DNA of 64,000 nt from Terriglobia bacterium (GTDB taxonomy: Bacteria > Acidobacteriota > Terriglobia > Terriglobales > Acidobacteriaceae). The notes under the pieces were generated by a model. It ran no database searches. It saw only the letters and a program-made list of their open reading frames with translations, and was not told the DNA's origin. Position numbers and translations under genes: made by a program. The stretch covers positions 62,001 to 126,000 of the forward strand of contig JAIQFC010000003.1 in NCBI GenBank assembly GCA_020073465.1, written 5' to 3'. Shown here piece by piece: positions 33,794 through 42,214 of the stretch (positions within the stretch are counted from its first letter, which is position 1; each line of letters starts with the position of its first letter).

Positions 33794-34799
33794 CTTCTCC
33801 CTCCGGCGTCAGCGACAGCTTGCCTTCCGCTTCCAGTTTGCGCGCGACAGCCACTGCTTCCAGTTGCGCCTTGTTGATCTCCCGCGACTTCACCGGGCCC
33901 AGAACCTCCATGTCTTCCTTCAGCATCTCGACCGCGCGCGAAGACATGGACTTGAAGATGTAGTTCTTCAACTCTTCCGAAGCGCCGCGCAAGGCGGTGG
34001 CCAGGGTTTTTTTGTCCATCTGTCCCAGCAGATCGCGAATCCCGGACTCGGGCACCGTCAGTAGGTCTTCGAAGGTGAACATCAGGTTGCGAATCGAGAG
34101 GGCCAGCTTGGGATCCTCTTTCTCAATTGCCTCGAGGATGGTCTTACCGGTGGCCACATCGAGCCGGTTCATCAGGTCGGCCACACCGCGCAGGCCGGAA
34201 TAGGCGCGGCGGCTCTGCTCTCCGAGGGCCTCAAGCCGCTTGTGGAGCACTTCCGCGACCCGTTGCGCCATCTCGGGCGAGAACTGGCGCAGCTGCGCCA
34301 GCCGCTTGATGGCTTCGCCGCGCAATTCCTCGGGCAGTTTCATCAGCAGCGCCGAGGCCTGCTTGGAATCCAGGTGAGCCAGGATCAGCGCGATGGTCTG
34401 GGGATGCTCTCCCTCAATGAACTTCGCCAGCTGCTGCGGGTCGGCCTTCTGCAGAAGGCCCAGCTGGCTGGCTCCGGTTTCGGCCGAGCGGGACACCTGG
34501 CGGAGCAACTCTTGCGCGCCATCCTCGCCAAACGCCTTCACCAGCAGCTTGAGCGCATAGTCTTTTCCGCCCTGGGCCAGGTAGTCGCCGGTCAGCACCA
34601 TGCGGTCAAACTCTTCGAGCACGGCCAACACGATCTCGGGCTCAACATACTTCAGTCCTGCGATTTCCTGCGTGATGCGTTCGACCTGCTCCTGCGGGAG
34701 GTGGCGGTAAATCTGGCTGGCCGGATCCTCTCCAAGAATCACCATCAGGATGGCGGCCTTGCGAAGACCCTGGGATTGAGGCGTGGCCGAGACGGTCAC
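33777..34799 (-). CDS. fliG: Flagellar motor switch protein FliG
   Basis: FliG is the torque-bearing rotor subunit. The 340-aa protein has the N-terminal FliF-binding domain (LRKAAILMVILGEDPASQIYRHL). The middle domain carries the EHPQ motif in IEGEHPQTIALILAHLDS. The C-terminal torque domain includes TFEDLLTVPESGIRDLLGQMDKKTLATALRGA, with the charged residues expected to face MotA. It overlaps fliF by four bases. Confidence 0.97.
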   Translation of the reverse strand: MTVSATPQSQGLRKAAILMVILGEDPASQIYRHLPQEQVERITQEIAGLKYVEPEIVLAVLEEFDRMVLTGDYLAQGGKDYALKLLVKAFGEDGAQELLRQVSRSAETGASQLGLLQKADPQQLAKFIEGEHPQTIALILAHLDSKQASALLMKLPEELRGEAIKRLAQLRQFSPEMAQRVAEVLHKRLEALGEQSRRAYSGLRGVADLMNRLDVATGKTILEAIEKEDPKLALSIRNLMFTFEDLLTVPESGIRDLLGQMDKKTLATALRGASEELKNYIFKSMSSRAVEMLKEDMEVLGPVKSREINKAQLEAVAVARKLEAEGKLSLTPEGEDEYVA

Positions 34800-36415
34800 T
34801 TGGATTTCTCCTCGCTCACCCAGGCCTGGATCAGCCGGCTAGCCGAAGCGGGCTCAGCCTTCACCTTTTCGGCCAGCGTCCGCTTCAACTGGCTGGCACG
34901 CTTCCCTTCCTCGTCGAGTCCTCCCGTCACTTGCGGAGCGCCCAGCCCGCCGGAGGCTGCGACGGCTTGCGGCATCAAGCGGGCCGACACCTTCCCCGGC
35001 AACTCTCGGAAGGCCGCGACTGCCTGCCGCTTCACCGGACGCAGAACCAGCCAGTAGACGACCAGGAACAAAGCGCCCAGACCTGCATAGCGCAGCGCCC
35101 ACGCCCACGGTTCGATCATCCTGCGCCAGTGATCGGTCTTGCTGGGAGGAGGAAGAGTCTCCCCGGGAAGCTCCTGGAACGACAGATTCTCGACGGCCAG
35201 AACGTCACCCCGCTGGGTATCGACGCCGAGGGCGGCGCTGGCCAGCCGCTCGATCTCCTTCATCTCGTCGGCAGTCCGCTTGCGGCGGGTGGTGGTGCGC
35301 TTGCCGGCCTGTTCGGTGACTTCCACGGCATCGTCGACCAGCACCGCCGCCGCGATCCGACGCAGCCGGCCCGGAGGCTGGACGCTGCGATGGAGACTCT
35401 TGCTCACGGCATACGTGGTCGAGTCCGAGCGCGAACTGGATTGCTCGGCGCCAGGCGGAGCAGCGGCAGGCGGGGTCGCCGACGGCACGTTGCTGGCGGT
35501 GCCGGGGACGCCCGCAGCGGCGCCGCCTGTGGAGCTTTCTTCCGAATGCTCTTGCGTGAGCGTTGCAGTGGTCTTGGGATCGTAGGTTTCCTGCGTATCT
35601 TCGCTGGTGCCAAGGTCATACTCGACATGCACGCTGGCCCGGACGTGGTCTGGCCCAACGACCGGCTCCAGAGTATGAACCACAGTCTTGGCCAGTTCCT
35701 CGTCCAAGCCAAAGGCGGCGCGTCCCCCGGCTCCATCGTGATTGCGCAGCAGCGGGGTGTTGCTGTCGGCGTCGACGACGGTAACATTTTCCGGACGCAG
35801 GCGGTCGACGGCGCTCGCGACCAGCTGCGGGATCGCCTGCTGCGCCGGTTCGGAGAGGCGTCCGCTGCGGGTTTTGAGGATGACCGCGGCCTTGGCCTCG
35901 TGCTGCTGCTCGGTGAACAGCGAATCCTGCGGCATCACCAGATGCACGCGCACGCCTTCCACTTCACTGAGCGTGGCCAGGGTGCGTTCCAACTCGCCTT
36001 CCAGCGCACGCTGGTAATTCACTTTTTCCGTGAAGTCCGACCCGGCCCAGTTGGGCGTGTCAAACAGTTCAAAGCCGAGGCGGGCACTGCGCGGCAGCCC
36101 GGCGGCGGCGGTTTCCAGACGGCTGGCATCCAGTTTGTCCTCTGGTACCAGCAGGGTCGTGCCATCGGGGGAGAGCTGGTGGGGAATATTCTTTGCCGCC
36201 AGGCGGCTGGCCAGAGACTGGGCCTCCTCGGAACGAAGTCCCGAGTACAGCGTTACATACTTCGGTTGTCCCAGCAGAACGACGAATACCCACAGGGTGG
36301 CAGCGACCAGCAGGGCGCCTCCGGCCAGCAGAAGACGCTGGTTGAGGCTCAGTCCGGCAAAGAACTGGCCCAGGCGGTGGAGAACGTCGTCGGCGGATTG
36401 GGTACCCTCAGCCAT
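34796..36415 (-). CDS. fliF: Flagellar MS-ring protein FliF
   Basis: FliF builds the MS ring in the inner membrane. The 539-aa protein has an N-terminal transmembrane helix (LLLAGGALLVAATLWVFVVLLG). Periplasmic ring-building motifs follow, with LASRLAAKNIPHQLSPDGTTLLV and RALEGELERTLATLSEVEGVRVHLVMP. A Ser/Pro/Ala-rich insert leads to the second helix (YAGLGALFLVVYWLVLRP). The cytoplasmic tail binds FliG (LIQAWVSEEK). It follows fliE by 57 bases. Confidence 0.96.
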   Translation of the reverse strand: MAEGTQSADDVLHRLGQFFAGLSLNQRLLLAGGALLVAATLWVFVVLLGQPKYVTLYSGLRSEEAQSLASRLAAKNIPHQLSPDGTTLLVPEDKLDASRLETAAAGLPRSARLGFELFDTPNWAGSDFTEKVNYQRALEGELERTLATLSEVEGVRVHLVMPQDSLFTEQQHEAKAAVILKTRSGRLSEPAQQAIPQLVASAVDRLRPENVTVVDADSNTPLLRNHDGAGGRAAFGLDEELAKTVVHTLEPVVGPDHVRASVHVEYDLGTSEDTQETYDPKTTATLTQEHSEESSTGGAAAGVPGTASNVPSATPPAAAPPGAEQSSSRSDSTTYAVSKSLHRSVQPPGRLRRIAAAVLVDDAVEVTEQAGKRTTTRRKRTADEMKEIERLASAALGVDTQRGDVLAVENLSFQELPGETLPPPSKTDHWRRMIEPWAWALRYAGLGALFLVVYWLVLRPVKRQAVAAFRELPGKVSARLMPQAVAASGGLGAPQVTGGLDEEGKRASQLKRTLAEKVKAEPASASRLIQAWVSEEKSK

Positions 36416-36472
36416 GGCATTCGCTTTACCGGCGGAGCCTCACGCTTTCATCGTCGGGGAAAAGGGGGACGC

Positions 36473-36772
36473 TCAGAACTGCATCCGCGAAACCTCCTCG
36501 TACGCCGAGACAATCTTGTTGCGCACCTGCATCATCAGCTGGAAGCTGAGGTCGGCCTTTTCCACCGCGATCATGGCGCTGTGCACGTCCGCGCCGGTGC
36601 CCTCGATCACTCCGGCCACCTTGGCTTCCGCCTGCCCCTGCAGGTGCTGCATGTCATCCATGGCGCTGTGCAGGACATCGAGAAATCCCGATCCCTGTTC
36701 TCCGGACGGGCGGAGTACGCCCGCGTCAACTTCTGCCGGGAGGATGCGTAACGAGGAAATGGCTCCGCTCAT
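36473..36772 (-). CDS. fliE: Flagellar hook-basal body protein FliE
   Basis: FliE joins the MS ring to the rod. The 99-aa protein has the typical FliE C-terminus (DVHSAMIAVEKADLSFQLMMQVRNKIVSAYEEVSRMQF) and helix SGFLDVLHSAMDDMQHLQ. It lies 33 bases after flgC in the usual flgB-flgC-fliE order. Confidence 0.95.
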   Translation of the reverse strand: MSGAISSLRILPAEVDAGVLRPSGEQGSGFLDVLHSAMDDMQHLQGQAEAKVAGVIEGTGADVHSAMIAVEKADLSFQLMMQVRNKIVSAYEEVSRMQF

Positions 36773-36805
36773 GGGGTTGTGTGCTCGCTTTCAGCCAAGA
36801 TCGGC

Positions 36806-37240
36806 TCAACTCAGAATCTGCAAGGACTGCTGGATCATGCTCTTGGCCGCCTGTACGGCCGCCGCGTTCAGCTGGTAGGCCCGCACCGCACTCAACAGGT
36901 CCGTCATCTCCATGACCGGGTTCACGTTGGGATAGGTCACATAGCCTGCGCGGTCGGCGTCGGGATGCCCGGGTTCATAGCGTCGCGGCAGCGGCGACGG
37001 ATCGGCGACAACGCGATCGACACGCACTCCTTCCGCCGGCATCGTGCGCATGCCGGCAAGAAGCAGCGGAAAGCGCGGCGTCGGCCGGCCGCGAAATACC
37101 ACCAGTTGCCGGCGGTAGGCGCCGCCTTGCGGCGTGCGTGTGGTTTCGGCGTTGGCCATGTTCGCCGAAACTACTTCTGCCCGCCAACGCTCGGCTGCCA
37201 GGGCCGAGCCGCTCACCTCCATCATTCCGAACAGGTTCAT
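36806..37240 (-). CDS. flgC: Proximal rod protein FlgC
   Basis: Rod subunit of 144 aa. It has the rod N-terminus (FGMMEVSGSALAAERWRAEVVSANMANAETTRT), a short central region, and the FlgC C-terminus (VTYPNVNPVMEMTDLLSAVRAYQLNAAAVQAAKSMIQQSL). It overlaps flgB by four bases. Confidence 0.95.
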   Translation of the reverse strand: MNLFGMMEVSGSALAAERWRAEVVSANMANAETTRTPQGGAYRRQLVVFRGRPTPRFPLLLAGMRTMPAEGVRVDRVVADPSPLPRRYEPGHPDADRAGYVTYPNVNPVMEMTDLLSAVRAYQLNAAAVQAAKSMIQQSLQILS

Positions 37241-37641
37241 GACGTTGTGCCTCCCGAATTGATTGCCAGCGAGATGGTATGAAACTGGCCTTTCAACAGC
37301 TGGACTCCCAGGTTGAAGCGCAGTTGGGTTTCGGCCAGCAGCAGGCTTTCCCGCTCGACGCTTACATTGTTGCCGTCGGGCCGCTCGATGAGTCCGCGGA
37401 CGGTTCGCACCACGGGCGTGAATGACGCGTAGTGCAGGCTTCCCGGCTCCGTTCCTGCCAATTCCGCACCGGCCGCCTCGGTGCTGGCGCGCCTCAGCTC
37501 CGCGCGGAAATCCATATCGCGGGTCCGATATCCCGGCGTATCGATATTCGCCAGGTTGACCGTAATCAGCTTGTGGCGGGCCACATCCACATCGAGGAAA
37601 TGGCTCAAGGCTTTCATCATCGAAGTTTCAGTCATGGACAT
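37237..37641 (-). CDS. flgB: Proximal rod protein FlgB
   Basis: Rod subunit of 134 aa with HKLITVNLANIDTPGYRTRDMDFRAEL near the N-terminus and NNVSVERESLLLAETQLRFNLGVQLLKGQF near the C-terminus, both typical of FlgB. The ATG at 37641 follows GGAG by six bases. Its start lies 14 bases inside the end of the upstream regulator gene, which ties regulator and structural genes into one unit. Confidence 0.94.
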   Translation of the reverse strand: MSMTETSMMKALSHFLDVDVARHKLITVNLANIDTPGYRTRDMDFRAELRRASTEAAGAELAGTEPGSLHYASFTPVVRTVRGLIERPDGNNVSVERESLLLAETQLRFNLGVQLLKGQFHTISLAINSGGTTS

Positions 37642-38968
37642 AACTGCTCCAGCTTGGCAGCCCGTAGCTGCGAATCTTGTTGCGCACGGTACGCAGGCTG
37701 ACCCCGAGCATTTCCGCGGCGTGCGAACGGTTGCCGCGAGTCGCTTCCAGGGTCATGGCGAACAACCTGCGCTCCATCTCTCCCAGAGAAACTCCAGGGC
37801 GCAGCCCGTCGGGGGAAGTCCCGGAGGTCATGGCCGCGATTGCGCTCCATTCCGCGCCTTCCAGAGCGGTGACATCGATCTCAGGGCCGGTTGCGAGGGC
37901 GACCGCGCGGCGCATGCAGTTCGCCAGTTCGCGGACATTGCCCGGCCAGCTGTGAGTTTCCAGGCGTTCCACAAGTGCGGGCGTGAGATGCAACAGCCTG
38001 CCCGGAGGAGAGTACAGGCTGACGAAATGCTCTGCCAGTTCCCGGACATCCTCGAGGCGCGCACGCAGGGGAGGAAGGCTCAAGGGGATCACGTTCAGCC
38101 GGTAATAGAGGTCAGCACGGAACCTGCCCTCGCCCACCATCCTGGCCAGCTCGCAGTTGGTCGTGGCAATGACGCGCAGGTCGACGCGCACGCTGCGCGT
38201 GTCGCCCAGCCGGTCAAACTCCCGCTCCTGCAGCGCGCGTAAAAGCTTCGGTTGCAGGCCGAGCGGCATCTCGCCGACTTCATCGAGCAGAAGCGTTCCT
38301 CCATGGGCCAGTTCGAACTTGCCCGGCTTGGCCATGTGCGCGCCGGTAAACGCTCCTTTGGCGTGGCCAAACAGTTCGCTTTCCAGCAACGCTTCGGGGA
38401 AGGCAGAGCAGTTCACCGCAATGAAGGGATGGTCGCGGCGAGGGCTCAGCCGGTGAATCAGCCGCGCCACCAGCTCCTTGCCGGTTCCGCTTTCGGCCTC
38501 GATAAGGATGTCGGCGCTGCTGGCCGCCGCGTGCCGCGCGCGCTCCAGGGATTGGAGCCAGGCCGGAGCGTGTCCGCAGAGCCCGTTCATGGCATCGGCC
38601 TGGGCGCGTGCCCGCGCCAGAATACGTTCCGCCGCCTGCTCCAGCTGCTCAAACGAAACCGGCTTGACCAGGTAGTCGGAGGCTCCATCCTTCATCGCGG
38701 CCACCGCATCCGGAACGCTGGCAAACGCAGTCAGCAGGATCACGGCCGTATGCGGCGCCAGCAGGCGGGCTTCGCGCATGACGGCAAAGCCGTCGTCTCC
38801 GGGCATGCGGATGTCGGTCACGATCAGGGGATGCATTCCCCGGCGGAATTTGTTCAGAGCTTCCCGGGCGCTGGCTGCAGTCTCGACCGGCCATCCGCGC
38901 CGCAGGAAGCGCGCCTCCAGAGCCGCCCGCATGCCGTGGTCGTCATCGACGATCAGTACGCGATTCAT
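37628..38968 (-). CDS. Sigma54-dependent response regulator, FlrC/FleR-like
   Basis: NtrC-family activator of 446 aa, start MNRVLIVDDDHGMRA at 38968. The receiver domain has phospho-acceptor Asp52 (LIVTDIRMPGDDG). The AAA+ domain has a Walker A variant AESGTGKELVARL, the sigma54-contact loop GAFTGA in FGHAKGAFTGAHM, and Walker B GGTLLLDEVGEM. A C-terminal Fis-type helix-turn-helix follows (NRSHAAEMLGVSLRTVRNKI). It overlaps its kinase gene at ATGA and flgB at the other end. It is the expected activator of the middle flagellar promoters. Confidence 0.92.
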   Translation of the reverse strand: MNRVLIVDDDHGMRAALEARFLRRGWPVETAASAREALNKFRRGMHPLIVTDIRMPGDDGFAVMREARLLAPHTAVILLTAFASVPDAVAAMKDGASDYLVKPVSFEQLEQAAERILARARAQADAMNGLCGHAPAWLQSLERARHAAASSADILIEAESGTGKELVARLIHRLSPRRDHPFIAVNCSAFPEALLESELFGHAKGAFTGAHMAKPGKFELAHGGTLLLDEVGEMPLGLQPKLLRALQEREFDRLGDTRSVRVDLRVIATTNCELARMVGEGRFRADLYYRLNVIPLSLPPLRARLEDVRELAEHFVSLYSPPGRLLHLTPALVERLETHSWPGNVRELANCMRRAVALATGPEIDVTALEGAEWSAIAAMTSGTSPDGLRPGVSLGEMERRLFAMTLEATRGNRSHAAEMLGVSLRTVRNKIRSYGLPSWSSYVHD

Positions 38969-40260
38969 GCGGTGGCCTCCCCATGGCTCCGACCGAGAGG
39001 CAGCTGCAAGGTGAAAACCGCGCCCGCTCCCGGGCGGCTGGCAGCGTGAATCGTTCCTCCATGTTGCTCGACAATCTTGCGGCATACCGCGAGCCCCAGT
39101 CCCGGACCGCCTGTGCGCGTCGTGAATCCCGGCTCGAAGACGCTGTCCAGATGTTCGGGCGCAATCCCGGGCCCGGTGTCGGCAACGACGATGGAGGCAA
39201 CCTTATTCTCTTCATTCTCTTCCAGCCGCCCCGCCAGCCTGATCCACCCTCCGCCCGGCATCGCGCGCAGTGCATTGAGCACCAGGTTGAGCAGCACCTG
39301 CTCCAGACGATGACGGTCGGCCGGCCGGCAAACCCCGGCGAGGTGGTTCTGCAGGACCATCTCGACGCGGGCCCGGCGCGCCAGCGGAACAAAGAAGTTC
39401 CGCGCCCACTCCAGCAGTTCGCCCAGGTCGATGGGTGAGAGTTCCGGCTGCGGCGGGCTGTGAAAGTGCAGAACATTGTTCACGGTGGCCGCCAGCGTGC
39501 GCAGGCCGGATTGCATGTGCTCTACCCACTGCCGGCATTCGGCGCTGAGGTCGGAATCCGCCAGCAACCCCGCAAACAGCTCCAGGCTTCCCAGAGGATT
39601 GCGGATTTCATGCGCCAGCACCGCGCTCATTTCCGCCAACGCCTGCTCGCGGCGAAGCTTTTCCCGGGCCTCCTCGAGGCGCTTGCCATCACTCACATCC
39701 CGCAGAATGAAGACCGAAGCGCCGGAGCCCACATCCGGGACGGTGGCGTGCCGCGCTGCCACCCACCTCGCCGGAGCGCCATCGGCCGAAATCCTGCGTT
39801 CGTGCTCCCCGCCACGGTCGCGAGCGCAGTCGAGGAGATGGCGCAATTCGCCGCGGAGCGAGTCGACGGACCCCAGATCGCTGGACGGATGAGCCAGGTT
39901 CTCCGTCGTCAGCAGACGCCGGGCCTCCGGGTTGGCTCGCAGGATCTGTCCGCTGCCCTCCACGACCAGGACCCCGCAGGGCAGGGCCTCGAGGATGCGG
40001 TCGAGGTGCTCCCGCATGCGGCGGTTTTGCTCAAGACTCCGCTCGAGGCCGGAATTGCTTTCCTCGAGTTCGTGATGGAGACGAGTTACTTCCACGCGCA
40101 GCTGGCTGTAGGAACGCTCGAGCGAACTCGCAGCTTCGGTGAACGAACTGAAAGCCTTCAGAAGAAACTGCTCGTCATCATCGCGATGGGCGGCCATCTC
40201 ACCCGGAGGCAGCGTGAGAAGCGTCTCAGACAGGCAGGACGGCATGGGCAAGGAAGTCAT
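38965..40260 (-). CDS. Sensor histidine kinase, FlrB/FleS-like
   Basis: Cytoplasmic kinase of about 431 aa with no membrane segment. An N-terminal coiled coil (SSLERSYSQLRVEVTRLHHELEE) leads to a PAS domain (LDRILEALPCGVLVVEGSGQILRANPEARRLL). The dimerisation domain with phospho-accepting His is AVLAHEIRNPLGSLELF. The HATPase domain has NLVLNALRAMPGGG, VVADTGPGIAPEHL and GGPGLGLAVCRKI. I use the ATG at 40260, since the GTG at 40293 lies upstream of the predicted sigma54 start; MAAHRDDDEQF at 40197, with a GGTGAG before it, is also plausible. It partners the next gene. Confidence 0.88.
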   Translation of the reverse strand: MTSLPMPSCLSETLLTLPPGEMAAHRDDDEQFLLKAFSSFTEAASSLERSYSQLRVEVTRLHHELEESNSGLERSLEQNRRMREHLDRILEALPCGVLVVEGSGQILRANPEARRLLTTENLAHPSSDLGSVDSLRGELRHLLDCARDRGGEHERRISADGAPARWVAARHATVPDVGSGASVFILRDVSDGKRLEEAREKLRREQALAEMSAVLAHEIRNPLGSLELFAGLLADSDLSAECRQWVEHMQSGLRTLAATVNNVLHFHSPPQPELSPIDLGELLEWARNFFVPLARRARVEMVLQNHLAGVCRPADRHRLEQVLLNLVLNALRAMPGGGWIRLAGRLEENEENKVASIVVADTGPGIAPEHLDSVFEPGFTTRTGGPGLGLAVCRKIVEQHGGTIHAASRPGAGAVFTLQLPLGRSHGEATA

Positions 40261-40276
40261 GGCAACAGGCAAGATT

Positions 40277-40292
40277 TGCACGGCTCTTGCCA
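40277..40292 (-). promoter_or_regulatory. Predicted sigma54 promoter of the FlrB-like/flgB operon
   Basis: Minus strand TGGCAAGAGCCGTGCA. The consensus is TGGCACGRNNNTTGCW. TGGCA, the following G and purine, and TGCA all match, with GG and GC ten bases apart. The predicted start is near 40266, just before the ATG at 40260. The site sits in the short gap between two regulator genes. Confidence 0.62.
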
Positions 40293-40321
40293 CGGGGACG
40301 CAGAGCTCTCTAAGAATTTAC

Positions 40322-41503
40322 TCAAGCTTCGGCTCCCGTCTGGCGGAGGCTCGCGCTGAAATCCGGGAAATACAAGTGCTCGGCTAAAACCGTTTTTCCG
40401 CCTTCCACCAGGATCGAGGCCCGCTCCATCACATGCTGCAGTTCGCGCACGTTGCCTTTCCAGGAATGGTTTTCCAGGATGTGGACCGCGGCTGCATGCA
40501 GCCGCGGACAGGGTGCGCTCATGGCTGCCGCCATGCACGCCAGGAAATGGTCGGCCAGAGGAACGATGTCCGCCCGTCTCTCCCGCAGCGCGGGCAGGGT
40601 GACGGGAAAGGCGGAGAGGCGGTAGAACAGATCCTCGCGAAACTGGCCGCGCCCGATCCGGCTGGCCAGATCGACGTTGCTGGCGGCCAGAACGCGCACG
40701 TCGACCCGTGTCACCTCGCAAGTGCCCAGCCGCTGCACCTCTTTTTGCTCGATGAAGCGCAGCAGCTTCGCCTGCATGCCGAGCGGCACCTCGCTCACTT
40801 CATCGAGGAAGAGGGTTCCTCCATGAGCGGCGGGAATCCGGCCAAGCTGGGACTGCACGGCGCCAGTGAATGCTCCCCGGGCATAGCCAAACAGCTCCGA
40901 TTCGAGCAAGGCTTCGGGAATGGCGGCGCAGTTCACCACGACGAAAGGCTTTGCCGCGCGCGGGCTGAGTTCATGCAGTGCCCGCGCCACCAGTTCTTTG
41001 CCGCTCCCGGTTGGACCTGCCACGAGCACGGTGGTGGTGCGCGGCGCCACCAGCCGGGCCATGCGATAAACCTGCTGCATGGCGTCGCTGGTTCCGATCA
41101 TTCCCGGCAACGGTTCCACCTGGCCGGGCTTTGGAAGTTCTGGCGGCTCGCGCAGCGCGGGAACGGGATGAGCGGCACCAGTGTTCTCGACGCTCCCCTC
41201 AGCCTCCGCCGGCTGCTGGCTGTCGGAATCGAGCAGCACCACCTGGATTCCCGGGAAACGCCGCTTGATGATTGTGATCAACTCCTCAGCATCCAGATCG
41301 GGAAGCTGCCGATCAAGATACAGGACCTGCCAGGTCCCTCTTTCCAGTTCAGCCAGCGCCTCGGCGCCGCCGAAGGCCTGCTGCACGGGACGGCAGCGTC
41401 CATTCAACCGATGGACGACGTGTTCGCGAAGAGCGGTGCTGGGACTGGCGATCAGCACGCCACCGGGATGAAGGAAGGGTATGTTCATCGTCAGAGCAGT
41501 CAT
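40322..41503 (-). CDS. FlrA/FleQ-like sigma54 activator without DNA-binding domain
   Basis: A 393-aa AAA+ activator. The N-terminal ~110 residues resemble a receiver, but the acidic pocket is lost (VLIASPSTALREH) while LYLDRQLPDLDAEEL keeps one Asp, so phosphorylation is doubtful. The AAA+ domain is intact: Walker A AGPTGSGKELVARAL, GAFTGA in FGYARGAFTGAVQ, Walker B GGTLFLDEVSEVPLGMQ and arginine-finger region RADIVPLADHF. The protein ends soon after WKGNVRELQHVMERA, leaving no Fis-type helix-turn-helix. The ATG at 41503 follows GGAGG. Confidence 0.85.
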   Translation of the reverse strand: MTALTMNIPFLHPGGVLIASPSTALREHVVHRLNGRCRPVQQAFGGAEALAELERGTWQVLYLDRQLPDLDAEELITIIKRRFPGIQVVLLDSDSQQPAEAEGSVENTGAAHPVPALREPPELPKPGQVEPLPGMIGTSDAMQQVYRMARLVAPRTTTVLVAGPTGSGKELVARALHELSPRAAKPFVVVNCAAIPEALLESELFGYARGAFTGAVQSQLGRIPAAHGGTLFLDEVSEVPLGMQAKLLRFIEQKEVQRLGTCEVTRVDVRVLAASNVDLASRIGRGQFREDLFYRLSAFPVTLPALRERRADIVPLADHFLACMAAAMSAPCPRLHAAAVHILENHSWKGNVRELQHVMERASILVEGGKTVLAEHLYFPDFSASLRQTGAEA

Positions 41504-41527
41504 TCCCGGTCCTCCGAGAACTGCGTT

Positions 41528-42214
41528 CTACAAAGCGTTCGAAAATGAAGCCAGCGGCAGCCGGATCGAGACGGTGTGCAGCCCCTCCGTGCCTTCGCTG
41601 GTCCAATCCGCGCCGACACGTCTCCAACCCGCTGACGCGATTAACAATCCCAGCTCCGGGCGCGAGAAAGGGGAGTACTGCGGCAACCGCTTTCCTTCAT
41701 CCCAGCTGACCGCGACGCGACCATCTTCTTGCCGACGCTCCATGGCAATGCGAAGAACACTCCCTTCCTCGGCCAGGCTCAATGCGGATTCGAGGAAGCG
41801 GAAGATCAGGGTCGGCAGCATCTGCCGCCCGGCACGAACCGGCAGGGGAGCATTGCCCGAAAGCGCAATTTCGACCCGCTTTGCCTCCGCGACCGGGCGC
41901 AGATCCCCGGCCGTCTCGCGGACGAGACCGTCCAGCGAGAGGATCTCCATTGCTTCCGTTTCCGGTTGCTCACCCTCGGCCAGTTCGCGGATCGCCTCCA
42001 CCAGAATGCGCATCCTTGCCGTCAATTCCAGTCCGTCACGCATAGTGTGGGTGTACTGCTCAGACGTGCGGGGACCGGCGACGGCCAACTCCAGCGAACA
42101 CTGCAGCCCGGTCAGTGGCTGGTTGAGCGCATGCAGCAAATGAGCCAGGGGAGTCCGGCCCCTGGGAACAGCACTTTTGTTCTCGCGCGTTGCCTGGCTG
42201 CCGGTAGCACTCAT
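41528..42214 (-). CDS. Degenerate histidine kinase-like protein
   Basis: A 228-aa soluble protein. A helical hairpin with a possible phospho-acceptor His28 (LAHLLHALNQPLTGLQCSLEL) resembles the kinase dimerisation domain. The ATPase-like half is eroded: the N-box Asn is absent (LIFRFLESALSLAEEGS) and the G1 box is reduced to SWDEGKRLPQ with no G2. It probably cannot bind ATP normally and may serve as a phosphotransfer or docking partner. Its ATG overlaps the OmpR-type regulator stop by four bases. Confidence 0.72.
   Translation of the reverse strand: MSATGSQATRENKSAVPRGRTPLAHLLHALNQPLTGLQCSLELAVAGPRTSEQYTHTMRDGLELTARMRILVEAIRELAEGEQPETEAMEILSLDGLVRETAGDLRPVAEAKRVEIALSGNAPLPVRAGRQMLPTLIFRFLESALSLAEEGSVLRIAMERRQEDGRVAVSWDEGKRLPQYSPFSRPELGLLIASAGWRRVGADWTSEGTEGLHTVSIRLPLASFSNAL

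Noticed and set aside
36416-36445. GG-N10-GC match just before fliF
   Set aside because: The predicted start would fall after the fliF ATG, and fliF is already inside an operon; likely chance in GC-rich DNA.
34931-36751. 606-aa plus-strand ORF opposite fliF
   Set aside because: Antisense shadow; fliF and fliE are clear on the other strand.
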